Source of the DNA: Marinobacter antarcticus
Lineage (GTDB): Bacteria; Pseudomonadota; Gammaproteobacteria; Pseudomonadales; Oleiphilaceae
Length of the DNA stretch: 64,000 nt
Direction of reading: 5' to 3'
Assembly (NCBI RefSeq): GCF_900142385.1
Contig: NZ_FRAQ01000001.1
Coordinates: forward strand, 2,170,001-2,234,000
This document shows positions 18,083-26,913 of the stretch, one piece after another (positions within the stretch are counted from its first letter, which is position 1; each line of letters begins with the position of its first letter). Made by a program: the position numbers and the translations under genes. The notes below the pieces were generated by a model that was given only the letters and a program-made list of their open reading frames with translations, was not told the DNA's origin and searched no databases.

Positions 18083-18712
18083 TTGATAGGTCGTATCCGA
18101 GGTATTCTGGTCGAAAAGACACCCGGGCAGGCGCTGGTTGAATGCAGTGGCCTGGGTTACGAAGTTGACATCCCCTACACCACTTTTTTTCACCTGCCGG
18201 AAGTCGGGCAGGAAGTTACCCTTCATACACATTTCGTGGTTCGTGAAGATGCCCAGAGCCTTTATGGTTTTGTTTCACGTCTTGATCGTAATCTGTTCAG
18301 GTTGCTGATCAAGGTGAACGGTGTGGGCCCGAAGTTGGCTGCCGGCATTCTGTCTGGCCTGGATGCAAAGCAATTTATTCGCTGTGTGGAAGGGCGTGAC
18401 ATCACGTCTCTGGTAAAACTTCCGGGAGTTGGCAAGAAGACGGCAGAACGCCTGCTGATTGAGATGGCAGACCGCATAAGTCAACTGGAAGGGCAGTTTA
18501 TACCTGCGTCGGCAGGCACAGCGGGCTCCGAAACCGATGCGCCTGAGCTGTCATTTACCGCGCACAACCCTGCAGACGAAGCCGAGGCTGCGCTCATAGC
18601 GCTTGGATATAAGCCCCAAGAGGCAGCGCGAGCAATCACTAAAGTGGCAGAAGAAGGTATGTCCAGTGAGGCCCTGATTCGCCTTGCTCTCAGAAATATG
18701 ATCCCTGCTTGA
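18083..18712 (+). CDS. ruvA: Holliday junction DNA-binding protein RuvA
   Basis: Tetrameric protein that grips the four-way junction and recruits RuvB for branch migration. 209 residues. Seen: N-terminal OB-fold MIGRIRGILVEK, paired helix-hairpin-helix motifs (VNGVGPKLAAGIL near 75 and LPGVGKKTAERLLIEM near 113), and the C-terminal RuvB-binding domain DEAEAALIALGYKPQEA. The start is TTG, supported by AGGAGG upstream. A 139-nt spacer with no gene separates it from ruvB. Confidence 0.96.
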   Translation: MIGRIRGILVEKTPGQALVECSGLGYEVDIPYTTFFHLPEVGQEVTLHTHFVVREDAQSLYGFVSRLDRNLFRLLIKVNGVGPKLAAGILSGLDAKQFIRCVEGRDITSLVKLPGVGKKTAERLLIEMADRISQLEGQFIPASAGTAGSETDAPELSFTAHNPADEAEAALIALGYKPQEAARAITKVAEEGMSSEALIRLALRNMIPA

Positions 18713-18851
18713 TGACGTTACTTTAATGTGTCGCTTATGTAGCGCCAAACCTGTAGAGAGCGTAACGTGACACGCAGATAGCTGTTTGTACAATTGGAAT
18801 ACTTATGGCTTTAAGTGGCAGTCTATTGATTCCCGATAAACGGACGAGTAA

Positions 18852-19883
18852 ATGATTGAATCCGACCGACTGATCTCAGCCCGGGCCGGTGACAACGAAG
18901 AGGTTCAGGATCGCGCTATCCGGCCTGCGTTGCTCTCCGAGTATGTAGGGCAGCCTGCGGTGCGGGAGCAGATGGACATCTTCATTTCAGCTGCCCGGGG
19001 TCGCAGGGAAGCGCTGGATCATGTTCTTATTTTCGGGCCGCCGGGTCTTGGTAAAACCACGCTTGCCAACATTATTGCCAATGAAATGGGGGTCGCAATA
19101 AAGACCACCTCAGGGCCTGTTCTTGAAAAAGCAGGCGATCTGGCCGCGATGCTTACCAATCTTGAAGAGGGTGATGTTCTCTTTATTGATGAAATACATC
19201 GCCTCAGCGCTGTGGTGGAAGAAATACTGTATCCGGCGATGGAAGACTACCAGCTGGACATCATGATCGGCGAGGGGCCAGCTGCGCGCTCGATCAAGCT
19301 GGATCTGCCACCCTTTACACTCGTTGGTGCAACCACCCGTGCTGGTCTGCTGACGTCTCCTCTGCGGGATCGTTTCGGCATAGTGCAGCGGCTGGAGTTT
19401 TATAACACTGCGGATCTCACCCATATCATCGTGCGCTCCGCGCGGCTTTCAGGTGTCGATATTGATGAAGAGGGCGCCTATGAGATAGCGCGCCGCTCAA
19501 GAGGAACACCACGGATAGCCAATCGTCTGTTGCGTCGGGTAAGAGACTATGCGGAAGTGCGGGCAGACGGGCACATCAATGCCGGGATCGCGGACCAGGC
19601 TCTGAACATGCTGAAAGTAGACAGCGAGGGTTTCGATCATATGGACAGGCGCCTGCTGCTGGCGATGATTGAAAAGTTTGATGGCGGCCCGGTGGGCGTT
19701 GAAAGCCTGGCAGCAGCGATCAGTGAAGAGCGCGGCACCATTGAAGATGTGCTCGAGCCTTTTCTGATTCAACAGGGTTATATAATGCGTACGCCCCGTG
19801 GTCGCATGGTGACATCCCACGCTTATCAGCACTTCGGGATTGTAAGGGAGAGTTCAGGTTCAGAAGGAGGCCCTTTTGAGTGA
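18852..19883 (+). CDS. ruvB: Holliday junction helicase motor RuvB
   Basis: Hexameric AAA+ ATPase that drives branch migration on RuvA-bound junctions. 343 residues. Seen: Walker [10 protein letters not shown] at residues 62-70, Walker [10 protein letters not shown] near 112, sensor segment [18 protein letters not shown] near 158-175, and the C-terminal winged helix with RTPRGRMVT. Its stop overlaps the start of ybgC by 8 nt, which fits one ruv-tol transcript. The spacer after ruvA could hold a promoter, but I see no convincing LexA box. Confidence 0.97.
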   Translation: MIESDRLISARAGDNEEVQDRAIRPALLSEYVGQPAVREQMDIFISAARGRREALDHVLIFGPPGLGKTTLANIIANEMGVAIKTTSGPVLEKAGDLAAMLTNLEEGDVLFIDEIHRLSAVVEEILYPAMEDYQLDIMIGEGPAARSIKLDLPPFTLVGATTRAGLLTSPLRDRFGIVQRLEFYNTADLTHIIVRSARLSGVDIDEEGAYEIARRSRGTPRIANRLLRRVRDYAEVRADGHINAGIADQALNMLKVDSEGFDHMDRRLLLAMIEKFDGGPVGVESLAAAISEERGTIEDVLEPFLIQQGYIMRTPRGRMVTSHAYQHFGIVRESSGSEGGPFE

Positions 19884-20337
19884 CTGCGAAACGGCTGCAA
19901 AGTTTGGTTGGCCAATCCGGGTTTATATTGAAGATACAGACGCCGGCGGCGTTGTCTTTCACGCCCGCTATCTTCATTTTATGGAACGTGCCCGTACAGA
20001 GTGGGTTCGCAGCTGCGGAATTGGTCTCCGGGCCGGGATGGCCGATAACATAAGTTACGTTGTACAGCGCCTTTCAATTCACTATGCCGCACCTGCCAGG
20101 CTTGATGATGAGCTCATCGTAACGGCAGAACCTTTGGCGTTTGGCCGGGTCTGGATGGAGTTCAGGCAACGGGTTGTGCGGGTGCAGGATCGGAAAAAGT
20201 TGTGCGAGGCAGATGTAAAAGTGGCGTGCATAGCCCTCGACAGTGGGCGGCCGATACGTTTACCGGAAAATATGCGGGGTTTGCTTGAGCAGAGCAGGCC
20301 GCACCCTGAAACAGAAAACGGAACAATCCAGGAGTAA
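19876..20337 (+). CDS. ybgC: Acyl-CoA thioesterase of the Tol-Pal locus
   Basis: Hotdog-fold thioesterase acting on acyl-CoA or acyl-ACP, found at the head of tol operons across proteobacteria. 153 residues. Seen: FPIRVY-like strand [21 protein letters not shown] with the catalytic Asp in the EDTDAGGVV segment, then [12 protein letters not shown]. The start is TTG at 19876 because AGGAGG ends 5 nt before it; the GTG at 19880 is out of frame. It overlaps ruvB by 8 nt, and tolQ follows 3 nt after its stop. Confidence 0.92.
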   Translation: MSDCETAAKFGWPIRVYIEDTDAGGVVFHARYLHFMERARTEWVRSCGIGLRAGMADNISYVVQRLSIHYAAPARLDDELIVTAEPLAFGRVWMEFRQRVVRVQDRKKLCEADVKVACIALDSGRPIRLPENMRGLLEQSRPHPETENGTIQE

Positions 20338-20340
20338 GCG

Positions 20341-21042
20341 GTGGATTCGGAATTATCAGTCTGGAGTCTGATTTCAAATGCCGGTGTGTTGGTGCAGCTG
20401 GTCATGTTGTTGCTTGCAGCCGCATCGGTTATGTCCTGGGCGCTTATCTTTCAGCGCTCTCAGGTGTTTCGCAAGGCCCGGAAGGCGCAGCTTGCGTTTG
20501 AAGAGCGTTTCTGGTCCGGCATGGATCTGGGGCAGCTCTATCGCGAAGTGAACGCTGAGCCGACACCTTTCTCCGGGTTGGAGTCGTTATTTCGTGCTGG
20601 CTTCAAAGAGTTTTCCCGGCTGCGCCAGCAAAGCAGGGATGCAGATGCCGTTATGGAAGGTACCCAGCGAGCCATGCGGGTCGCATTTTCCCGCGAGCAG
20701 GAACGCATGGAAGCCCATCTGCCGTTTCTTGCCACAGTGGGCTCAACAAGTCCCTATGTCGGCCTGTTCGGCACAGTTTGGGGCATCATGAATTCGTTTC
20801 GCGGTCTGGCTCAGGTTCAGCAGGCTACGCTGGCCACTGTGGCCCCAGGTATTTCAGAAGCACTCATTGCCACCGCCATGGGCTTGTTTGCGGCTATTCC
20901 TGCGGTCATTGCCTACAACCGCTTCTCGACCAAGTCGGATGCGCTTCTGAAGAATTACGAAACGTTTGCCGAAGAGTTTTCCAGCATTCTGCATCGTCGG
21001 GTTCATAGTGCCAATAACAGCGCCGAGAAGGGCACAGCCTGA
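20341..21042 (+). CDS. tolQ: Tol-Pal proton channel protein TolQ
   Basis: Inner-membrane subunit that, with TolR, uses the proton motive force to energise TolA for outer-membrane constriction at division. 233 residues. Seen: first membrane segment near 18-40 (VQLVMLLLAAASVMSWALIF) and two more near 135-160 and 170-195 (SPYVGLFGTVWGIMNSF and ISEALIATAMGLFAAIPAVIAYN), the MotA/TolQ/ExbB signature. GTG start behind AGGAG. It is separated from tolR by 34 nt. Confidence 0.96.
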   Translation: MDSELSVWSLISNAGVLVQLVMLLLAAASVMSWALIFQRSQVFRKARKAQLAFEERFWSGMDLGQLYREVNAEPTPFSGLESLFRAGFKEFSRLRQQSRDADAVMEGTQRAMRVAFSREQERMEAHLPFLATVGSTSPYVGLFGTVWGIMNSFRGLAQVQQATLATVAPGISEALIATAMGLFAAIPAVIAYNRFSTKSDALLKNYETFAEEFSSILHRRVHSANNSAEKGTA

Positions 21043-21076
21043 TGACGTTTACTGTTAGCAGCCGGAGTACAGCGCT

Positions 21077-21523
21077 ATGAAAGGTATCGGGATGATGCCC
21101 GAAAATCGGCGTAAGCCGATGGCGGAAATTAACGTCGTTCCATACATCGACGTTATGCTGGTGCTGTTGATTATTTTCATGGTCACGGCGCCCATGCTGA
21201 CTCAGGGCGTGAAAGTTGATCTTCCGGAGACCGCGTCTGACCCGATTCAGGCAGACAAAAATGTGGAATCCATCATCGTGTCTGTGGATGCCAACGGTGC
21301 TTATTACGTTGAAGTCGGCGACAAGGGCAGCGATCCCATGCCGCTTTCGGAAGTGCGTGAGCAGGTGGCCAAAATCCTGTCTCAGAGGACATCCAGAGAC
21401 ATACTCGTGCGTGGCGACGAGAATGTAGATTACGGCACGGTAGTTCGTTTGATGGCAACTCTTCAGGGTGCGGGGGCAACCAGCATTGGTCTGATTACCG
21501 ACACGCTCCCGGACGAAACGTGA
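21077..21523 (+). CDS. tolR: Tol-Pal protein TolR
   Basis: Single-span inner-membrane partner of TolQ with a periplasmic dimer domain. 148 residues. Seen: a cytoplasmic start rich in basic residues (ENRRKPMAEINVV), then the membrane segment PYIDVMLVLLIIFMVTAPML with the proton-carrying Asp (near residue 25), then a soluble ExbD/TolR domain ending GAGATSIGLITD. An ATG at 21092 in the same frame is an alternative start. Position between tolQ and tolA is the standard one. Confidence 0.95.
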   Translation: MKGIGMMPENRRKPMAEINVVPYIDVMLVLLIIFMVTAPMLTQGVKVDLPETASDPIQADKNVESIIVSVDANGAYYVEVGDKGSDPMPLSEVREQVAKILSQRTSRDILVRGDENVDYGTVVRLMATLQGAGATSIGLITDTLPDET

Positions 21524-21545
21524 GATCAGGGCAGGCGGAATTGTT

Positions 21546-22583
21546 GTGACAGGTCAGGAACGGGAATTTATCAGTACCGGAGCGCCGCCATGGAAGTCGC
21601 CAGTCGTGTTGTCGGTTACTTTGCACCTGCTTATCGTCGGCGTCGCCCTTGCAGGTTGGTCGTGGTCGTCTCCTATCCAAGAGCCTCCTCCCAGCAGTAT
21701 TTCCGCTCGCCTTATTACCCAGCAGGAGCCGGAGCCGAGCCCGGTTGTTGAGCCGGTAGAACAGCCGGATCGAGAGCAGGAACAGAAAGAGCTCGAGAAA
21801 CAGAAGCAGGCAGAAGCACAGAAGCTCCAGAAGCAAAAGGAAGAAGAAGCCCGCAAGGTCGCTGAGCAGAAAAAACGCGAAGAGACCAAGCGTAAAGCTG
21901 AAGAGCAGGCGAAAGCCGAAGAGCGTAAGGCCAAAGAAACCCGCGAAGCAGAAGCTGCGCGCCAGAAAGCGGAGGCTGAAGCGAAAGAACGTGAACGCCG
22001 TAAAGCCGAGGCTGAGGCTGAGGCAGAGAAACAGCGCCAGCAAGAGGCAAAGCGCAAGGCAGAAGAAGAAAAACAGCGCAAAGAAGAGCAGCGCAAACGA
22101 GAAGAAGCCGAGCGTAAGAAAAAAGAGGAGCAGGCGCGACAGGAAGCCGAGCGTAAGCGGCTTGAAGCTGAGCGACGTCTTCAGGAGCAGCAACTGGAGG
22201 CCCAGGCAGAGCAAGCCAGAAAAGCACGCGCGGATGAAGCGCGGCGTCAAGAACAGGCTGCCGCTGCCAGAGCCAGAGAAACGCAGATGCTGTCGGAGAG
22301 CCAGAAATATCAGGCACTGATCCGTGAGCGTCTCAGCCAGGCCTGGTATCCGCCTTCCTCGGCGACAGAAGACATGACGGCGCGTTTGCAGATTACACTG
22401 CTGCCAACCGGTGAACTGGCTGGCGTAAAACTTGTCACCAGCAGCGGGAATACAGCATTTGATAACTCTGCGCTGGGCGCAGTAAGGTCATTGACCCGGT
22501 ATCCGGTGCCGAGTGAGCGGGACACGTTTGAAACCTATTTCCGCCAGTTCACGATCGAATTCAATCCTCGAAGATTGAGATAA
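21546..22583 (+). CDS. tolA: Tol-Pal protein TolA
   Basis: Spans the periplasm, linking TolQR in the inner membrane to Pal and TolB. 345 residues. Seen: one membrane segment near residues 18-38 (SPVVLSVTLHLLIVGVALAG), a long charged helix of Lys/Glu/Ala/Arg repeats from about 75 to 255, and a C-terminal TolA/TonB-like globular domain (YQALIRERLSQAWYPP to FTIEFNPRRLR). GTG start at 21546. The middle helix makes the reverse strand appear as a spurious low-complexity reading frame. Confidence 0.94.
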   Translation: MTGQEREFISTGAPPWKSPVVLSVTLHLLIVGVALAGWSWSSPIQEPPPSSISARLITQQEPEPSPVVEPVEQPDREQEQKELEKQKQAEAQKLQKQKEEEARKVAEQKKREETKRKAEEQAKAEERKAKETREAEAARQKAEAEAKERERRKAEAEAEAEKQRQQEAKRKAEEEKQRKEEQRKREEAERKKKEEQARQEAERKRLEAERRLQEQQLEAQAEQARKARADEARRQEQAAAARARETQMLSESQKYQALIRERLSQAWYPPSSATEDMTARLQITLLPTGELAGVKLVTSSGNTAFDNSALGAVRSLTRYPVPSERDTFETYFRQFTIEFNPRRLR

Positions 22584-22599
22584 GGAAGCGGGTAACACC

Positions 22600-23913
22600 A
22601 TGATACAGAGAATTTCGTTCAGGCCATTAAAGGCGTTGTTTGCAGCGGCTGCCCTGATGCTTCTGGTGGCGACCAGTGTTCAGGCCGAATTATTGATCCG
22701 GGTTACCGAAGGTGCCGACTCAGCTATCCCGGTATCCGTGGTGCCGTTTGCAGAAAACGGCAGCATGCCTGCGGGAGATAAGGTAAGCAGCATTGTGCAG
22801 GCAGATCTGGCCATGAGCGGCGAGTTTCGCGCCTTGCCGCCTGAGAAAATGCTGAGCCTGCCGTCAAAACGCGCCGATGTGTATTTCCGTGATTGGCGCT
22901 TGCTGGGGCAGCGTTACGTGCTGGTAGGCGAGCTGACCCGTAACGGCGATCGTGTGGAGGCCCGTTACGAGCTGTTTGATGTGAACCGTGAAGAGCGGAT
23001 ACTCGGTGAGACAGCTGCAGCGCCGGCGTCGAATATGCGGTCATTGGCCCACCACATCAGCGATAAAGTGTATGAAGCTATCACGGGAGTCTCGGGAGCC
23101 TTCTCCACCAAACTGGCCTATGTAACTCTCGATATGGCTAACGGGGAGCGCCGCTACAGGCTGCAGGTCAGTGATATCGACGGAAAGCGTCCCAAAGTTC
23201 GTCTTGAGAGCAAGGAGCCGATTCTGTCACCCGCCTGGTCGCCGGATGGAGAGAAGCTGGCTTACGTTTCATTTGAAACCGATAAGCCGGTTATTTTTGT
23301 TCACGAACTCAGGTCTGGCAAGCGTTCAAAGGTAGCCGATTTCCCGGGCCTGAATTCGGCTCCGACCTGGTCAGCGGACGGGCAATCCATGCTGATGACT
23401 CTGTCGAAGGATGGTAACGCCGAAATCTATCAGATGAATCTTCAGTCCCGCAAAGTGACAAAGCTCACCAACCACTGGGCGATCGATACCGAAGCAGCCT
23501 GGGACAGTTCAGGTGATGGCATATTCTTCACTTCAGACCGCTCGGGCGGCCCCCAGATCTATTACATGGCAAAACCGGGCGCCGAGCCGCGCCGCATTAC
23601 GTTCGGTAGCCGTTACAACGCACGGCCGCGCCCGGACAGCTCAGGTAATTATGTGTATTACGTGCACCAGCGTGACCGGGCATTCACCATCGCCCGTACC
23701 AATCTGAAAAACGATGAGGAGACGGTTCTCACTCGTACAGAATCCGATGAGTCCCCCAGCGTGTCGCCAAATGGCCGCATGCTGATCTATGCCACCAAAC
23801 AAAGTGGTGAAAGCGTACTGACGGTCATCTCTGCTGATGGCGGCGCTGCGTACAGTCTTCCCGCCTCGGAAGGTGATGTTCGCGACCCGGCCTGGGGGCC
23901 TATTGTTCGGTAG
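22600..23913 (+). CDS. tolB: Tol-Pal periplasmic protein TolB
   Basis: Periplasmic beta-propeller that binds Pal and is released by TolA. 437 residues. Seen: Sec signal peptide with hydrophobic core LFAAAALMLLVATSVQA (cleavage near residue 29), the N-terminal domain with SAIPVSVVPF and YVLVGELTRNGDRV, then WD40-like propeller blades carrying repeats such as LSPAWSPDGEKLAYVSFE and SAPTWSADGQSMLMTLS. It is followed by pal after 67 nt. Confidence 0.96.
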   Translation: MIQRISFRPLKALFAAAALMLLVATSVQAELLIRVTEGADSAIPVSVVPFAENGSMPAGDKVSSIVQADLAMSGEFRALPPEKMLSLPSKRADVYFRDWRLLGQRYVLVGELTRNGDRVEARYELFDVNREERILGETAAAPASNMRSLAHHISDKVYEAITGVSGAFSTKLAYVTLDMANGERRYRLQVSDIDGKRPKVRLESKEPILSPAWSPDGEKLAYVSFETDKPVIFVHELRSGKRSKVADFPGLNSAPTWSADGQSMLMTLSKDGNAEIYQMNLQSRKVTKLTNHWAIDTEAAWDSSGDGIFFTSDRSGGPQIYYMAKPGAEPRRITFGSRYNARPRPDSSGNYVYYVHQRDRAFTIARTNLKNDEETVLTRTESDESPSVSPNGRMLIYATKQSGESVLTVISADGGAAYSLPASEGDVRDPAWGPIVR

Positions 23914-23980
23914 TCGGTGAGTGCGAAGGTGCTCATCCGAAAGGCAGAAGTTGAAATCAATCAATGGAAAGGAAATAAAC

Positions 23981-24550
23981 ATGAAGGTGTCAGTTCAAGC
24001 CAAAGTACTCGCTCTTTTATTCTCTGCAGGCCTTTTTGCCGGCTGTAGCACTACCGGTGAAAACATGGAAGAAGGGGGCTACGACTCCGACGTTGCGGCC
24101 ATCGATCAGGATGGTGGCTCCACCGTTTATGGCGGCGGCGATCAGGGCGGTATTTCTTCGTCTTCAATGACTGAAGAAGAGCGGATGGAAGTTCAGCAGC
24201 AAGCTGAACAACAAGCTCTGCGTGAGATCACCACGTTCTATTTTGATTTTGACACCTCCGAAATCAAGCCAGAAGCCCGTGACGTATTGGTGGCACATGC
24301 TCGCTACCTTTCCAGCAACCCCGGCCAGAATGTGCGGCTTGAAGGCCACGGTGATGAGCGCGGGTCGAAGGAATACAACCTGGCTCTGGGTGAGCGCCGT
24401 GCCAACGCCGTTCAGCGTTTCCTTATTGTGAATGGTGCTTCACGGGGCCAGATGCAAACCGTAAGCTATGGTGAAGAGAAGCCGGCGGTAATGGGTTCGT
24501 CCGAGAGTGCATGGGCACAGAACCGCCGTGTGGAACTCGTATTCGAGTAA
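23981..24550 (+). CDS. pal: Peptidoglycan-associated lipoprotein Pal
   Basis: Outer-membrane lipoprotein that anchors the membrane to peptidoglycan and partners TolA and TolB. 189 residues. Start chosen at 23981 behind GGAAAGGAAATAAAC; the frame is open upstream to 23921, but that extension has no signal logic. Seen: signal peptide and lipobox LFAGC with Cys22, a Gly/Ser-rich linker, then an OmpA-type domain with YFDFDTSEIKPEA and the peptidoglycan site RLEGHGDERGSKEYN and LGERRANAV. Confidence 0.96.
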   Translation: MKVSVQAKVLALLFSAGLFAGCSTTGENMEEGGYDSDVAAIDQDGGSTVYGGGDQGGISSSSMTEEERMEVQQQAEQQALREITTFYFDFDTSEIKPEARDVLVAHARYLSSNPGQNVRLEGHGDERGSKEYNLALGERRANAVQRFLIVNGASRGQMQTVSYGEEKPAVMGSSESAWAQNRRVELVFE

Positions 24551-24577
24551 ACGCACACACAACATCAGGTTAAGCCC

Positions 24578-25351
24578 ATGAGAAAACAGCTCATGGCGGC
24601 AGTGATCTTCCCGTTTGCCATTGGGCACGCGGGAATGACGCTGGCGCAATCATCTACGTCCGCATTTCAGAGCAATGCTTCTGAGGCCCAGCGTAAGGCT
24701 AATGCCAGCCAGGCGACGTCTGAGCTCTTCTACATGATCCAGCAGCTGCAGGGCGAAGTCCGGCGGCTTCAGGGTGAGACAGAAGAGCAGCGACATCTCA
24801 TTAAGCGCCTGCAGGACCAGGGAAGGGATCGTTACATCGATCTGGATCAGCGCATACTCGATCTTTCCGAGAAGGTCTCAGCCCAGCCTCAGGCCGTTGA
24901 GAGTGCCGGCGGAGAAGCCGGTGCAAAGGCTAAGGGGGCGGCTGAGATGCGCGAGTACCGTCAGCCTGAGGCCGAGGAGCGAAAGGCATATCAAGCCATT
25001 CAGGATCTTATCCACAGCCAGAAAAAGTACGATGAAGCCATTAGCCGGATTTATGAGTTTATCGACAAGTATCCCGAAGGGGATCTCACGGTGAATGCCT
25101 ATTACTGGCTGGGCGAGGTCTACCTGGTAAAACCGCAGCTTGAGCAGGCTCGTCAGGCATTTTCTATTGTAGCAACCCGTTATGCGGATCATCGCAAAGC
25201 GCCGGATGCTGTATACAAGTTAGGCATAACACTCGATCGGCTGGATAAAAAAACCGAGGCTCGTCGACAGATGGAGCAGGTTGTTAATGACTATCCCAAA
25301 AGCGAAGCTGCCCGACTTGCCAGGAAATTTCTCGGCTCTGATCAGGGCTGA
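24578..25351 (+). CDS. cpoB: Cell division coordinator CpoB (YbgF)
   Basis: Periplasmic protein that links TolA and PBP1B to coordinate outer-membrane constriction with septal peptidoglycan synthesis. 257 residues. Seen: signal peptide to about residue 24 (FPFAIGHAGMTLAQ), a coiled-coil trimerisation stretch near 45-105 (ELFYMIQQLQGEVRRLQGE and similar), then TPR repeats from about 130 (YQAIQDLIHSQKKYDEAI, YWLGEVYLVKPQLEQA, YKLGITLDRLDKKTEA). It ends the tol operon. In Pseudomonas queE and queC follow it; here tRNA-Lys genes follow. Confidence 0.94.
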   Translation: MRKQLMAAVIFPFAIGHAGMTLAQSSTSAFQSNASEAQRKANASQATSELFYMIQQLQGEVRRLQGETEEQRHLIKRLQDQGRDRYIDLDQRILDLSEKVSAQPQAVESAGGEAGAKAKGAAEMREYRQPEAEERKAYQAIQDLIHSQKKYDEAISRIYEFIDKYPEGDLTVNAYYWLGEVYLVKPQLEQARQAFSIVATRYADHRKAPDAVYKLGITLDRLDKKTEARRQMEQVVNDYPKSEAARLARKFLGSDQG

Positions 25352-25396
25352 GACCGGAAGGTTGAAAAAAATATTAAAGAACATGGCGTGAAAGGG

Positions 25397-25424
25397 TTGA
25401 TCGTCGGGGAAAAATCATTACTAT
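25397..25424 (+). promoter_or_regulatory. Promoter for the tRNA-Lys pair
   Basis: TTGATC at 25397-25402 and TACTAT at 25419-25424 are 16 nt apart, followed by a GC-rich discriminator (GCGCCTCGC) before the first tRNA, as in growth-controlled stable-RNA promoters. Confidence 0.55.
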
Positions 25425-25437
25425 ATGCGCCTCGCTT

Positions 25438-25513
25438 GGGTCGTTAGCTCAGTTGGTAGAGCAGTTGGCTTTTAACCAATTGGTCGATGGTTCGAATCCA
25501 TCACGACCCACCA
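25438..25513 (+). tRNA. tRNA-Lys (anticodon TTT), copy 1
   Basis: 76 nt with encoded CCA. Acceptor GGGTCGT pairs with ACGACCC; the D loop contains AGCTCAGTTGGTAGAGC; the anticodon loop CTTTTAA places TTT at 25471-25473; the T arm contains GGTTCGAATCC. Identical to the second copy 72 nt downstream and probably cotranscribed with it. Confidence 0.98.
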
Positions 25514-25585
25514 TATTCGATATTCCGGGGCAGTTTCTGAGCCGCTTCGGAATCGATCAGGGTCCAGGCACTGGTCATTAGTTTT

Positions 25586-25661
25586 GGGTCGTTAGCTCAG
25601 TTGGTAGAGCAGTTGGCTTTTAACCAATTGGTCGATGGTTCGAATCCATCACGACCCACCA
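25586..25661 (+). tRNA. tRNA-Lys (anticodon TTT), copy 2
   Basis: 76 nt, identical to the first copy including CCA. It is followed by a strong terminator at 25692. Tandem tRNA-Lys genes upstream of nadA also occur at this position in Pseudomonas. Confidence 0.98.
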
Positions 25662-25691
25662 TATTTTAGAGCTTTAAAAATTGAAGCTTAA

Positions 25692-25720
25692 AGGGCTGCA
25701 GAGATGCAGCCCTTTTTTTT
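25692..25720 (+). terminator. Intrinsic terminator after the tRNA-Lys pair
   Basis: AGGGCTGCA, loop GAGA, TGCAGCCCT, then eight T residues in total. A textbook hairpin with U tract. Confidence 0.92.
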
Positions 25721-25851
25721 GCTTGCTGGTTTACCCACAATCAAAACAGGTTTGCGGGACAAGGTTTAGTCCGTAAAGTGCTACCGTTACCTGAAATGAT
25801 ATACTCGTGCGTAGAAAGTAACTGGCGGAAAGTAACTGTGAGAAGCCTTAC

Positions 25852-26913
25852 ATGACTAAAGCTGAAGACCGAATCCTTGTTCAGGAACACTTGGCCCACG
25901 CAGCGGAGCCGAAGCTGCTCAGCGCTGATGAGAAGGCGCGGCTTGAAACCCGTATCAAGGCTGTCCTCAAGGAAAAAAACGCCGTGCTTGTAGCGCACTA
26001 TTACGTGGATCCGGATATCCAGCGCCTTGCTGAGGAAAGCGGTGGTTGTGTCGCAGACTCACTGGAAATGGCCCGCTTCGGAAACCAGCATCCGGCCACG
26101 ACTGTAGTGGTCGCTGGTGTGCGTTTCATGGGTGAAACGGCCAAGATTCTTAATCCTGAAAAGCGCGTGTTAATGCCCACCCTGGAAGCAACCTGCTCGC
26201 TCGATGTCGGGTGTCCGGCGGATGAGTTTGAAGCCTTCTGCGATGAGCACAGCGATCGTACCGTGGTGGTTTACGCCAATACGTCGGCCGCTGTCAAAGC
26301 CCGCGCGGATTGGGTTGTAACGTCCAGTTGTGCTCAGGCTATTGTGGAAGATCTCGACGCACGGGGAGAGAAAATTCTCTGGGCCCCTGACAAGCACCTC
26401 GGCCACTACGTGCAGAAAACCACCGGTGCTGACATGCTGCTGTGGGAAGGTTCCTGTATCGTGCATGAGGAGTTCAAGCATCGCGGCCTGGAAGACCTCA
26501 AAGCCCTGTACCCGGACGCGGTGGTTCTGGTCCACCCGGAATCTCCGGATGCTGTCGTGGAATTGGCGGATGTGGTTGGCTCAACCTCGCAGCTGATTCA
26601 CGCGGTACAGACCTTGCCGAATCAGGAATTCATTGTCGCTACCGATAATGGCATTTTCTACAAGATGCAGCAGTTTGCACCCAATAAAACGCTTATTGAA
26701 GCACCTACGGCGGGCAACGGTGCTACATGCCGAAGCTGTGCCCAGTGCCCGTGGATGGCGATGAATGGCCTGGAAAATCTGCTGCATGTGATTGAGCACG
26801 GCGATCAGGAAGTGCTTGTGGATGCGGAAACCCGTGAGAACGCACTCAGGCCTCTGCGGCGCATGCTGGATTTCACCGCAGGGATGAATCTGAAGGCTGC
26901 CGGTAACGCCTAG
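25852..26913 (+). CDS. nadA: Quinolinate synthase A
   Basis: 4Fe-4S enzyme condensing iminoaspartate with dihydroxyacetone phosphate to quinolinate in de novo NAD synthesis. 353 residues. Seen: [14 protein letters not shown] near 45, [16 protein letters not shown] near 85-100, and cluster cysteines in [25 protein letters not shown] and [16 protein letters not shown] (the last near residue 290). TATACT at 25800-25805 may be its -10 box, but no good -35 is visible. Its 3' end overlaps the convergent protease gene by 4 nt. Confidence 0.96.
   Translation: MTKAEDRILVQEHLAHAAEPKLLSADEKARLETRIKAVLKEKNAVLVAHYYVDPDIQRLAEESGGCVADSLEMARFGNQHPATTVVVAGVRFMGETAKILNPEKRVLMPTLEATCSLDVGCPADEFEAFCDEHSDRTVVVYANTSAAVKARADWVVTSSCAQAIVEDLDARGEKILWAPDKHLGHYVQKTTGADMLLWEGSCIVHEEFKHRGLEDLKALYPDAVVLVHPESPDAVVELADVVGSTSQLIHAVQTLPNQEFIVATDNGIFYKMQQFAPNKTLIEAPTAGNGATCRSCAQCPWMAMNGLENLLHVIEHGDQEVLVDAETRENALRPLRRMLDFTAGMNLKAAGNA

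Noticed and set aside
18782..18797. LexA-like sequence CTGTTTGTACAATTGG before ruvB
   Set aside because: The centre is palindromic but the right CAG half is missing, so SOS control cannot be claimed.
21495..22250. 251-residue minus-strand frame rich in Leu and Phe
   Set aside because: Complement of the Lys/Glu repeats of TolA; low-complexity artefact, not a membrane protein.
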